This document shows positions 1 to 10,984 of a stretch of DNA of 64,000 nucleotides, piece by piece. Every line of letters starts with the position of its first letter. The first letter of the stretch is position 1. The stretch covers positions 558,001-622,000 of the forward strand of contig CM018604.1 in NCBI GenBank assembly GCA_009192285.1. Direction: 5' to 3'. The position numbers and the translations under genes were made by a program. The notes under the pieces were generated by a model. It made no database searches, was not told the DNA's origin, and saw only the letters and a list, made by a program, of their open reading frames with translations. This stretch comes from Morchella semilibera. Taxonomy: Eukaryota > Ascomycota > Pezizomycetes > Pezizales > Morchellaceae.

Positions 1-2931
1 TGCCATTCCCTCTGGAACTGGCGCCCCTATTGCTTAAGCATGGTAGTTGATCTCTGATCTTGGTATATATGTGTGTTTGTCTTACAGGTTAGTACTACAG
101 TGATGGGAAACTTGTATATGTACTTGTAGTTTATGGGAGGGGAGGGCCGGTTAGACTTTTCTTTTGTCTCTTGTGTTTGCTGTTTAATTTCCTTTGTTAT
201 CATACCCTGGGATATATGTACTGCTTCCTGGATGTAGCAATAATGTTTCCATTATGTGTTGGATGTAGGGCTGCTCTGGCTATAAAAAGTTCTAAAAATC
301 AATGACTCTTATACCCATAAGATATTTTGGTGCAGAGGCCGAACGACTGTAAATTCTTCCCAGAGGGGTAACCTCCCTATAATGCCCAAGTGAGTGTTGT
401 CGAGAAGCTTTTCTCCCGCCGGTTCCGTCGGGAAACGCAGAAAAGATTAAATAATTTACCAGAGGCAAAATCAGATGAAACCTCACCTGTATATACGTTT
501 CCTAATAAACCGCCCTCTCTTTGATCCTGTATACTGCTCGAAGAATTCTGCGGTGGCTAGCTATAGGTCCAGTCTGTCCCCCATAGTCCCCCCAGCGCGC
601 TGGTGCCAGTCTTGCTTGTCGGGGCTGGGTTTGGGAGGTTTTCCCAGTCACTCGCCCCAAACTGGGGTAGTAGTAATCCCTAAGCGCTACCATAACCTAA
701 CGGTTGCATGTGGGTATGGGTATTATTCATGGTTCCGATCATAGAATATCACTCGCATATATCGGCACTCCGTCGAAGCTACGGTTCTCCTAAAAGGACA
801 CCATGCACATCAACTAATATCTGGAGTGGGTAGCCAACATGTAGGCACTGGCTTCATCGGGCGGAAGAGCCGCTTATTATGCCGCGGGGAGCTGGGTTGT
901 AGGTGGCTCCTAGGTACACCACTTGGCTGAGCCTACCAAGTGGGGGATGAACGGTTCCATTTATCAGTCTTGTATATCTGTGGTGCCCAGGGGGAGTGAT
1001 CCGTTGAGGGATTTTGCTGTGGCATGTCCAGGTATGTAGTTGGCCAACGGACCAGCTTCCAAGAATCTTGGTTTTGTGCAGCGCTTTCTCGCGCGCCCCG
1101 TAGCTCTCTACGGCTCCCAGGTGCCCTGCGGTTTTCATCTCAGGTTTGAGTTTACTGGTGGTTTTCAAGCAATAGGTTATGCGCGGACCTGCGAGAAGGA
1201 ATAGCCCGGTTGTAAGGTATTCACCACAGACGATGCTCCCATACCTGGAACAGTACACCGAGAGCGGAAGGTTCCCTATATCATACAGCGAGGCAGCTGT
1301 GGGCGCTTGGTCTGAGAAGGGTGAAAGCAATACGTCCATATAACGGCCTAATTAGCAGTTACCGGGCTGCATACATGTATGAAGTATAAATAAATACAGT
1401 CGCTTTCGAAAAGCTGTGGAATAAGCCAGAGTAGTCTGTTGCAACGAACTATCGGTAGGGTACAGGACTATCGCCTGGCTGGTCGCGAATTTGACAATTT
1501 GATCTTTCCATGCGATAGTCCTGTACCCTATCGATAGTCCGTTGCAATAGGCCATTTTTACATACTACCCCTGCCTTAATCCACAGGTTTTCGCAAGCGA
1601 CGGAAATTTACCCGGACGAACATATTCTTCTTGGACATATCACCCACTGCTTCTCGCTATCACACTGCTTCTCGTGTCATCTCAGGTATTAGGGGACTGT
1701 GGGGTGGTCCTAACTTGGTATTGGGTAAAGAATAAGGCAGCTGTTGCACTTGTCTACAACGGCGAGCGCCTTTATTCACCTATCTTGATAACAGTTAGCT
1801 TTGCTCACCTCTTGGGGGCTACGAATCGCAGCCTAAGACCTCTCAGCCATTCCTGCAGAAAACCTAATAACCATCATAGATTACCACTCGCGCTGATCTG
1901 TGTTCATCCTCATCTGACTTATCAACGGAGGGAAAAACCTGAACCCTGGACCGGTCTTCCGTCTAGCAGGAAGCGCAGCAACCCACACGGGCATACCGTG
2001 GGCTAATGTTGTATTGTGAAGGGAGAAAGAGGGACTCATGAGCTAGAGCTAGCTGCCCTCTGGAAAACGCAGAGCCCCCGAGACACCCCGCGCAGCGTGA
2101 TGGCGGGCAGACTCAGGAATGTCCAGCCATGGACAGTCTAATCTATAAGTTTCAGACCTGCCCTGCGCACAGCTACTAGAGGTGCTGCATACATACATCG
2201 CTTGGAGCGGGAAGAAAATTTGCCAAGCTAGCCCCATAACAAGTCTAGGGGGGGGGTCTTGGCAGAGATTTCTACAAAGATTTCTGCAGTTTATACAAAA
2301 AGGTGGTATCCCCAATAAGCGCGGGTCATACGTCTAGGGGTTTTTTTTTGAGGGTAAGAATCGATCTTGAAAACTTATGGTGGCTTACCACCGGCACAAG
2401 GGTCCACTCGGGCACAACGCACGCCTTGGACCGTGCTGCGCGTTGGTTATATTACCGGACGGTTGAATCCAGGTAACAAGTTTGGTATTGGAGAAATCAG
2501 CAATTCACCCCGCCTGAGACAGGAGTGGGCTCGTGCCTGCAGCTGACTTTGGAAGTGATCCACCATATGTAGAGCCTCTTCATGCAGCGCAATCATTGAC
2601 CCACATACAAAGCATGCCAACCCAAACTTCAGGGTTAGATTTACATAGCCCTCTCAGGGACCAATCGCGGCCCCGACCAACAACCACTGCCAAGACCCCC
2701 ATCCCCCTCTCTCTGGCCAGCGCCAAGCCCTTCTCCAGGCCCCGTATATAATCCCCGAACCCTCCCTCTTCCGCAACATCAAGTCCATCCCACCAACCAC
2801 CCGCCCAACCAACAAACCAAGTACATGTAGTAATAGCCACCAATAAAAAATACCATCTACCTATCTCACCCCTCCCCAATTGCTCACTCGTGAGGTTCAC
2901 CACATACTTAAAAAGCATACACACACACGGA
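1..2931. other. gene-free accessory stretch
   Basis: No convincing gene was found on either strand. The open frames here are short or lack any recognisable protein pattern. The only structured element seen is the 36-bp-arm palindrome at 1439-1547. Exact TACATGTA palindromes occur at 1372 and 2822. The 3' part (about 2680-2900) is C/A-rich, with short runs of CCAACCAA-like sequence. Confidence 0.5.
1439..1547. repeat. long inverted repeat (36-bp arms, 37-bp loop)
   Basis: Arm 1 (1439-1474) and arm 2 (1512-1547) are reverse complements with only two mismatches; both ends read TTGCAACG or its complement. The loop is 37 bp. It resembles a foldback or MITE-like element, but no target-site duplication was established. 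Confidence 0.8.
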
Positions 2932-2932
2932 A

Positions 2933-3110
2933 CGTCATTACGGATGTCTGGCGGCACCAAAAAAATTTTCTACCTGACCAGACATACCACGACACTTCCA
3001 AGATTGAATCTCCACTTCGAGCCCTCTGATGTGTGCCTGCATGGGGCGGGGTTTATTCTCCCCCTCTGTTGCGGCCCGCAATTGTTTTAATGCTCGGGAC
3101 ATGTCTTTTC
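2933..3110 (+). repeat. 5'-truncated copy of tRNA-derived SINE body
   Basis: The body starts at CGTCATTACGGATGTCTGG and shares dispersed identity with the body of the SINE at 3237-3410. Shared blocks include GGATGTCTGGCGGC, TGACCAGACATACCACG, TTCCAAGAT, CTGATG and GCTCGGGA in the same order and spacing. It lacks the tRNA-like head with A and B boxes that precedes the second copy, so it looks 5' truncated. The two copies are direct repeats about 305 bp apart. Confidence 0.7.
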
Positions 3111-3170
3111 TTTCCATGCATCCATGTGTACATACAATAATACATAAATTCATGTATCTACCAACCCCCT

Positions 3171-3422
3171 GATGGCGCAATCGTTGTATTACGCCCCTCT
3201 CTTAGGGTGGTCCCGGGTTCAAATCCCACTGACGGATCGTCATTCTACGGATGTCTGGCGGCTTCACAAGAATCCCCACTTGACCAGACATACCACGGCG
3301 AGAAAAATAATTCCAAGATCAAAAACTCACCCGGGCTTCTGATGCGAGATGGCGTTGCAGTTGCCGCTCATAATTCTCTAGCTCGGGATATTGTTCCTTT
3401 GTTTATTCACCTTTTTTTTTTT
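3171..3422 (+). mobile_element. tRNA-derived SINE with A box, B box and poly(T) end
   Basis: The head (3171-3236) carries an A-box-like TGGCGCAATCG near 3173 and an exact RNA polymerase III B box GGTTCAAATCC at 3216-3226. It is followed by a body related to 2933-3110 and ends in a run of 11 T at 3412-3422. The head does not form a good acceptor stem, so it is not a functional tRNA gene. Head, unrelated body and simple tail together are the classic SINE layout. A different body is attached to a similar head at 26861-27024. Confidence 0.75.
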
Positions 3423-3740
3423 CCCCCTGCGGCGTGTGCGAATGTTTGAAATTTTACGAGCTGCAAGTTCATGTAACACAAAGGGTTACCCGCCCTTTTC
3501 GTAGTCTGTAGAGCCAGGACCACCGACGGACGTTTTCGCACTGGCGATCATTCACCCGAGTGAGCACCCATGAAGCACCCAAAGCACGCCGCAACTCGCA
3601 AACAAACAAACAAACCATTCCGGCAAGTACCTATATAGCTAGCAACAACAACAACAAAAAAAAGCCAATAAAAACCACCACCCCATTTAACCCACAGCTC
3701 CTTCCCTATCTTGCTACCAAAACCTCACCCACACAACCAC

Positions 3741-6487
3741 CTACTCCTTCTTCTGCCTATCTGCCCACTCAAGCCTAATCTCCACAGCCCTACGATGCGC
3801 CTCCAGCTCTTCAACCTTCGCCAGCTGCATCACGGCGCCGCCAACATTGCGGAGGCTTCCTCGGTCAGCTCGCTGCTCGTGATGTGCTTTACGAATGTTG
3901 CGAGGTTGACGCCAGAGTATTGGCGTGCGTAGCCGTATGTCGCTGTTTGTTTGCTGTGTTAGTAGTCTGCTGTATCTTAGGAAGAAATGGGGGAGGGGGG
4001 GGGGAGTACTCACGCAGACTATGGTTCACCCCCGCTGAATAATCACCGACCGACTCTGGTGTCCACATGCCGATAAACACGCTGCCGGCATTCACGACGC
4101 CATCCACGAGCTTCGCAGCATCCTGCACCTGCAGGATCAGGTGCTCAGGCGCATATAGATTGCTCAGCCGCAGGGCCTCCTCGATTGTGTCCGTCTGCAG
4201 CGTGACGGAGTGCTCGATGGCGCCTCTCACAATATCCACGCGGGGTAGGAGAAGGGCTTGTTGCTGCAGCTCGTCTTCGATTGCGGAAAGACTGGCTTCG
4301 TCAAGGTCCACAGCGATAAGAACAACCTGGCTGTCGACGCCGTGCTCGGCCTGCGAGAGGAGGTCACTGGCGACGAAGGCGGGGTTGGCGTGACGGTCTG
4401 CGATCACGAGGACCTCGGAGGGGCCGGCGGGCATGTCGATTGCTACCCCGGCAGCCGTGTCGTTGGACACGAGCATTTTTGCAGCCGTGACAAACTGGTT
4501 GCCAGGGCCGAGGATCTTGTCGACCTTCGGCACCGACTCTGTCCCGTAGGCTAGGGCCGCGACAGCCTGCGCACCACCGGCAAGGACGATGCATTCGGCG
4601 CCAACCTTGTGGGCGGCATAGACGATCTCTGGGGTGACGGAGCCGTCTGGGCGAGCCGGTGTCGCGATGACGATGCGCCCGCAGCCGGCAACGCGCGCCG
4701 GCACACCGAGCATCAGTGCTGTACTTGGCAGGACGGCTGTCCCGCCGGGGACGTAGAGGCCGACACGCTCGATGGGGCGTGCGAAGCGAGAGCAGGTCAC
4801 GCCGGGCATAGTGGCGATTGTAAGTGGCTCCTTCTCGAGCTGTGCAGCGTGGAAGGTGTGGATATTTGCAAAGCTGAGGTCGATTGCGGCAATGGTCTCT
4901 GCTGGGAGCTGCATTAGTTCAGGCGGGAAGGGAGCGCGGAGGACCGGGGAGGTAAGGGTTGCGCGGTCGAATTTGGCGGCCAGGGAGATGAGGGCGGAGT
5001 CGCCTTGGGTGCGTACGGACTCGATGATGGGGGTAACGATGGACATGACGGTGTTGGTTTTTGGGCGGGGCGACAGAGGACAGCGTCGAGTTCCGTGGGG
5101 GTAGCCGTAGCGGCGTTGAAGCGCTTCATCTTGATGGGGCTGTTGGGGTCGAGGGGCTCTTTCGGAGTTTCTGCGGGCTTGGGGGCCGGGGCTGTGGTAG
5201 AGAGATACTTGGGCTTTGCGTCACCCTTGCGGCGGGTTACCTTGAGCGACTTTGCGTCAAGGTTGCGTTCAATATCAGCCAAGTCGACCCCGCAGCCACG
5301 CACCGCGTCAATGCGAAATAGATGAGATCCGCAGCCTCAAACGAGATCTCATCCTTTGTCTTTGCATCGCAGAGCTCCTCGGCCTCCTCGAGGATCTTTG
5401 CGCGGAGTAGCTTCTCGTCCGAGAAGAGACGGGCCGTGTAGGAGCCCTCTGGCGCAGAGGTCTTGCGTGCTTGCAGCGTCTTCTGCAGCTGGGAGAGGCC
5501 GGTGTAGGCGCCGAAACAGGTGGCAGTTTCGAGGTGGCAGAAACCTGCAGAGGGTAAGAAGTGGGGGTTAGTCATGGGGAGCACTCGTGGGGTCAATGAT
5601 CGCGATGAAGGGAATGGGGCTCACCGGAGCCCTTCTGACGGACACGAAACGGAGACAGTCTTGGTCGCAATCGGCATCAATCTTGATAAGCTCCTGTGTA
5701 GCACCACTAGTGGCACCTTTATACCACAGCCCCCTTTTACGGCTCTGATACACACCACTGCCCGTCCTCAAACTCTCCCTAACACTCTCGAGGGAGCTGT
5801 AAACCAGCCCGAGTGCAATCCCTCTCTCATCGACCACCAATGTCGTCACCAGCCCATCCGCCCGATCCGACACAACCCCCGCCATGAGTACCTCTGCCAC
5901 TCCCAACAGCTCGTTCTCCGCTGCACTCTCCACCGTCATCAGCGTTGCATCCACGATAGGCACCGCAGCAAGTTTCGAGATCCTCACAACGTCTTCCAGC
6001 GCTGGTGCAGTTGCAAACGACACATACACGGGCGGACGATTGCTGGAGCCGTACTCCTGCAGCCAGCCAGCGATGAAGTCGAGGTCAACAACCTTGTGTG
6101 CGTAGACGCCAACGCTGGTATCGCTGATGGCTGTGATTATTTTTTCCTTGCTCTGGTGGGTTGGGTCAAGGAGGAGGACGAGGCGTGAGTCGTCATTGAG
6201 CGTGGGTTGTAGCTCGGAAGCTGCTCATAGGTTGCGAAGACACGGGTTGCTCCAGCGTCAAGGAGGGAGCGGATCTCGGTAGTGGAGGTGAGGGAGGTCA
6301 CATTCACGGAAAAGGTATACTCATGAAAATGGGCGGGGATATAATTGAGTGCCTGCTCGAGGGTCTCAGGCGTCACGGTAATGAAGACTTGAGAGAGGTA
6401 TGTGAGGTGCTTCGGGGAGAGCCCTTTGGCGGTAGTCGAAGGGGCCTCTGTGAACGGGTCAATTGTAGTTATGAGAGGCAACGACAT
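3741..6487 (-). CDS. HIS4: Trifunctional histidine biosynthesis protein, with five apparent frameshifts
   Basis: Fused phosphoribosyl-AMP cyclohydrolase, phosphoribosyl-ATP pyrophosphohydrolase and histidinol dehydrogenase (histidine steps 2, 3 and the last two oxidations). Seen in order: an N-terminal fungal region; cyclohydrolase with [18 protein letters not shown] and DADCDQDC; pyrophosphohydrolase with EEAEELCDA; dehydrogenase with [11 protein letters not shown] and [11 protein letters not shown]. Exons 6487-5625, 5544-4014 and 3942-3741 have GT..AG introns of 80 and 71 bp. The reading frame breaks five times, each explained by one missing base in a short homopolymer (near 6204, 5643, 5288, 5058 and 3854). 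Exon lengths sum to 2596, and 2596 plus 5 is 2601, or 867 codons, the expected size. As written, translation would stop early. Either these are sequence errors or the gene is a very young pseudogene. It diverges from TAF9. Confidence 0.9.
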
Positions 6488-6946
6488 CCTGTAGACTCTA
6501 TCTGTATGCAGCTATCTTTGTCTGTCTGTCTAGCTGTCTGTGCAATTGAGATGTTTTGTGTGGTGATGGTGGTGGTGATGATGGTGGTGATTGGTTTAAA
6601 GTATTTTCGGTTGTGGGCCCTGCAAACGTTTTTGTTTGGTGGGGCAGCTTAGTTACATAGCGGGGTCAAACTAAAAAAAAAAAAAAAAGGTTAGCGCAGG
6701 CACAACAGGGTGTGGCTGGTGACCAGATGAACGCTAGCCCGTGTGCTCATCTCAGCACTCACCCCACATACTTGATCAATAAAACGCCGATAACCCAATA
6801 AGCTGCATGCACAATCACGTAATCCATCACCAGCCAATGATATGTGGTGCAGGCCGGTTTAACTCACGTGACACCATCCAAACCACCACCGCATTCAAGA
6901 ATTGAATTGAACCCACCACAAACACCACCACACAACCACAACCACA

Positions 6947-7736
6947 ATGGCCGATACCAACGGCAGTACCGCCGCCGACACCGCCGCCGCCACTTCAGAG
7001 CCTACCACCGATGTTACCGGTGCCGCTAGTGCCGCCCCCACAGACGCTCCTAAGCCAGACGCGCCTGCAGACCCCCCCGCTGGTACGCGCAAGCCGCGCG
7101 ATGCCCGAATCATCCACCTAATCCTCGCATCTATGGGCGTCTCCTCGTACCAGGAGCGTGTACCCTTAATGCTCATGGACTTTGCCTACCGTCTGTCCCC
7201 CCTCCCCTTCCAGTCCCCCCCCCCCTCAAACTAACACCCAGAAAGGCTACACCTCCTCCGTCCTCCAAGACGCCCTCCTCTTCAGCGACGCAATCCACAA
7301 CACCACTAACACAGGAGGCCCCAACCCGCCATCCACAATCTCGCTGTCCGACCTGCGCATGTCCGTCGCGTCGCGCATCAACCACCAGTTCAACACGGCA
7401 CTGCCGAAGGAGTTCCTGCTGGACATTGCGCAGGAGCGGAACCGCATTGGGCTGCCGACGGTGGGCAAGGAGTTTGGCGTACGGCTGCCGCCGGAGAAGT
7501 ATTCGCTGACGGGGATCAATTGGGACCTGGCAGACACCAAGGAGGAGTGGATGGCGGAGAGTAGTGGGGAGGAGGATGAGGATGGGGGTGTGGGGATGGG
7601 GGGGATGCTGGGGTTGGGGGGTGGTGGTGGAGTCGGGGGGCTGGGTGGTGGCGGTGGGGGCGCGATGGATGTGGATGTGGAGGATTTGTTTGACGAGGAG
7701 GAGGAAGGGGTGGATAGTAGTATGCCGGATGCGTAG
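6947..7736 (+). CDS. TAF9: TFIID/SAGA subunit TAF9
   Basis: Histone-fold TBP-associated factor shared by TFIID and SAGA; it pairs with TAF6 in the nucleus. Exons 6947-7190 and 7246-7736, with a 55-bp intron (donor GTCTGT, branch CTAAC, acceptor AAAG), give 244 aa. The N-terminus is alanine/threonine-rich. The histone fold follows, with RIIHLILASMGVSSYQERV before the intron and YTSSVLQDALLFSDAIH after it. The TAF9 extension contains PKEFLLDIAQERNRIGLP and LPPEKYSLTGINWDL. The C-terminus is a glycine-rich then acidic tail. It is transcribed divergently from HIS4 with about 460 bp between start codons. The intron interrupts the histone fold between two helices. The identification is secure from the conserved fold and extension. 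Confidence 0.93.
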
Positions 7737-8368
7737 TGGCCGGTGGGGAGTAGATAGATTTTAGATTTTTAGCTTTCCCCCCCCCCCTCTTCTTGTTTCT
7801 GGTTTTAGGTGTTGAGTTCTTGTTCTTTTTTTTTCATGGGCTTCTTATTCTTGTGGTGGTGTGACGGGTGTAAGGTATGGTATGGGAAGTTCCAAGCTAT
7901 CGGTATTCTTAATCAGGACTATCAAATTGGGCAGAATTTACTATTAGAAGAAAAAAGCTCAATATATAAATATCATATATCATAATATCATATATCATTA
8001 ACCATCATTCTAAACAACTATTATAATCCAACCACTTCCCGCCCGGATTCGTTTTCCAGGGCTAATTAATTTTGACAATCTGTGCAATCTCGTGCTGTGT
8101 TATGAATCCTGTAGACTGAAGAGTGGGACGAGGGACGAGTCGAGTCGAGTCGACAAAGGAGGAACGAACGGTCTTAGGCAACCTCCAAGCCCGTCAGTAC
8201 AAGAAGTCATAGACCGTCAGCTTAGACGACATATCACTCGGACACCCCCCATCACTCGGGCAGTTGCCATAACAACAAGAAGATTCTTGTTGTAACAGCC
8301 CCGGGGCGGGTGATGTCTGAGTCACGTGGGTCTAATATCATTGGATTCAGGTAAGCAAGCAATACTAA
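7737..8368. other. intergenic, A/T-rich with short dispersed repeat
   Basis: No gene seen. 7950-8010 is an ATATCATATATC-rich stretch. Around 8130-8162 lies GGACGAGTCGA followed by CGACAAAGGAG. The same string, without a 10-bp internal duplication, recurs near 9890-9908, suggesting a shared repeat fragment. Confidence 0.5.
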
Positions 8369-8968
8369 CTAAACGGCCTCCACCCCCGCGATCGGTCCTC
8401 CTCCATCCCGTACAGCCGGCTCGATAGGGGTAGTCACTGTACGGGGCCCTTCCACACACAACATGGGTGGATTCGATGAATCCAATGCATATGACAAAGG
8501 AAGCGAAGTTCCGTTGTAGTTGAAGGAAATATTGACACTGACTGGGGCGGGTGAGGTGGCAGGGCTAGGGTTAACTGGGATAGTAGGGCCTGAGTTGGGA
8601 GTGGAAGGGTTAGGGCTTGTGCCGGTTCTAGGGTTAGGGCTATTATCTGATGGTAGCGCCTCAAGCTGTATTGACTAAAGAGATAAGATAAGAAACAACG
8701 CTAACCCTACAGATTTTATCTGGCGACTTACGGCCGGGCTAGTGTTTCTGGGACCACGCTTCCAGTATATATACCCAAGGATAAGACCCAATATGGCGAC
8801 TACAACACCAGCAATACTGCTGGCGACAGTGATTATTTCAAAATTATTGTCACCTTTATTCGACCTAGCATGGAGTGTGTGGAGTGTGGAAGAGAGGTCC
8901 TGGGGTGAGTAGGCGAAGGTGGAGGCTGCGCCCGCGATAGGGGCGGTGTTGCGGGGAGTTCGGTTCAT
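8369..8968 (-). CDS. Small single-pass membrane protein, proline/asparagine-rich tail
   Basis: Not recognised. Exons 8968-8732 and 8674-8369, with a 57-bp GTAAGT..TTTAG intron, give 180 aa. Residues about 1-43 are polar without a clear signal peptide. A hydrophobic segment at about 45-69 (ending YIYWKR) is a likely transmembrane helix, followed by basic residues. The tail is rich in Ser, Pro and Asn. In its DNA that tail contains several telomere-like CCCTAA units that encode SPNP-type repeats. The topology resembles small fungal membrane proteins of unknown role. The splice is supported by continuous phase and a stop at 8371-8369. It is an isolated gene in a repeat-rich neighbourhood. Confidence 0.55.
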
Positions 8969-10984
8969 GTTGTATATCGTATATTTGAAAGTAGGGGAAT
9001 TGGCGGTGAGGGCGTCGTGGAGTATTGTTCTCTAGCCTGGTGGCAGGTAATAGCTTATATAGAGTGTTGGTTGGTGATGTCTGGTAACATTTATTTAACC
9101 CTACCACAAGACCCAAGGCCAAGACCAAGACAGACAGACGACATGAGGCAATCATTCTCAGGGGGCAAAGCGACCTGCAGCTACCTACCTACCGCAAAAT
9201 CTCAATGAATTCGTTGCGCTGCAGCAAGGATTATTTACACCAAAACTTGCAGATTGACACCTAAAGGTGGGCTCTGGTTGGCCTATACCCCTGCTGTCTC
9301 GCAACGAATTTATTCAGATAATACGGTATTCCATGGCATGGTGAGTAGGATGTGATATAATATTTTCAAGTACATACAGGACTTAAACATACACATGGAG
9401 ATATATTCAATCCTTATGCCTATGATTTCCTTTTCAGAGTAATTGTGAGTCCCTATGCGGGCCAGGGGGCAAACGCATGCAGCATAGTCTTGGGAATTAA
9501 TAATTTTTTGTTTGTTGCCTTTTTACACCCGTGGCTAAAAGTCTCTATTAGGCTAACTTCTGATCGTAGACTAAATTCGCAGCCTACACAGCTCTTCAAC
9601 AGTGGAGCCCGTGAATACGAGCCTTTTATTTATACGAACTGCTAGGAAATGCTTTGGTCGGCGAAAGACGTAGATAGATCGCGGAGTGCCTAGGAGCCCC
9701 TTTGCGTTGACGAGTTATCGAGGTGGCATCGTAGGAAGCGGCCTATGGTTATCGACGTTGCAACGAGCCGTGGCGATGGAAAGGTGTTACCCGGCTTTTG
9801 TGAATAATAATTTTATGTCTATTACTACCGAAGTATTTATTTTTGGTGGAGGGGGTACGGGGGCTTGCCCCTGTGCCCTGAAGAACAAGGGACGAGTCGA
9901 CAAAGGAGAACAGGACTAGGGGCACACTTAATCTCGGCTAGGAACGATCGATGGAGATCGAATTCCTAAACACCAGGTTGGAGATTTGTGATAGACGACT
10001 CCACCACTCACCAGGACACCTCCCTCACCACTACGTTGCAACCGGCTTCCCTTCTCAACCAGCAGGGTTAACTGTCCAGGACGTAGATCTGCTCATTGCT
10101 ATGTCGACTGTCCTGGTGAAGGAGGTGTCCTGGTGAGTGGTGGAGTCGTCTATGCGCTTTTGGAGTAGGTACAGTCGTTCACGGGGTGAAGATGGACACT
10201 AAGTGTTGACGGACAGGGATTATGACTACGAGTATGAGTGAGGAACGCCCAAGCTCCTTCTTAATATTTCTTATCGGTTGAAACCCTCCTGTTTGTCAAC
10301 CCCCAGTGTCCGAGTATAAATAAATAAATAAATAAATAACCCCCAGTGTCCGTCTTCACCCCGTGAGTTCCAAAACCGCTCGGACCAGTTGGGGTGGGTA
10401 CAGCCCGTGCAGCAGCAAGGATAATCTGTATGGAGTGGCGCCGTTCTCTCATACAAATAATCCCTGTTTGGCTCTTTTGCTGGTAAGCGTGTTGAACGCA
10501 GCACAGCTAGTGCACGAGGTTACCAGTTCCAAGAGCTCTATGCATATGGCCATTTGGGAGCAACTCAACGAATATTTGCCAGATTTCTTTTTTTTTTCCG
10601 GCTCTCTACATAACCAAGAAACAGCTCTATTCCGAGTTTTAGGAGTGTACATCATTTTCTGCTGGTGTAGTGTTGTTTGAATAAAGAGTTTCCGGATTTG
10701 TGGTAATATCAATCATTTCCCTACGTTAGTAATACATGCGTGACGGATTAGGTTAGTTAAGGGCTTAGTAAAGCAACCTCGACTACTAAACTCGTAAATT
10801 AAATGAACGACATATATCAAACCCAGAACCCCTCTTTCTCTCTATTAACTAGCTAACTCCCTACACTCAAGCCACACAATCCGTCTGTATTTTTCTAATA
10901 GACAATCTGTACAGAAAAAAAAAGAAAGAAAAAAAAAGAAAGAAAAAAAAAAAACACACAAACCACATTACCACCAAACCACCT
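8969..10984. other. gene-free stretch with nested inverted repeats
   Basis: No protein-coding gene could be supported. The region holds the 39-bp-arm palindrome at 9991-10153, an outer weaker inverted pair (about 10178-10200 against 10349-10371, sharing CACGGGGTGAAGA), an ATAA microsatellite at 10316-10339 and a poly(A)-rich tract at 10914-10955. It looks like accumulated mobile-element remains. Confidence 0.5.
9991..10153. repeat. long inverted repeat (39-bp arms, 85-bp loop)
   Basis: Arm 1 (9991-10029, starting ATAGACGACTCCACCACTCA) and arm 2 (10115-10153) are reverse complements with one mismatch. The 85-bp loop contains further GTCCAGG/CCTGG complementarity. It is a probable foldback or MITE-like element or a hairpin insertion; no coding potential was seen. 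Confidence 0.8.

Noticed and set aside
854-1339. 161-codon minus-strand frame in the left gene-free region
   Set aside because: No domain, no low-complexity bias typical of host genes, no intron support; probably chance.
3171-3240. A tRNA gene
   Set aside because: It has a B box, but the acceptor stem does not form and the region continues into a repeated body shared with 2933-3110.
3741-6487. Programmed minus-one frameshifting in HIS4
   Set aside because: Each of the five sites could be read by slipping back one base, but they share no slippery heptamer or downstream structure, and five such events in one enzyme is implausible compared with homopolymer miscalls.
10316-10339. CRISPR-like or satellite array
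   Set aside because: It is only a simple ATAA microsatellite; no spacer-repeat pattern exists anywhere in the window, and this is eukaryotic DNA.
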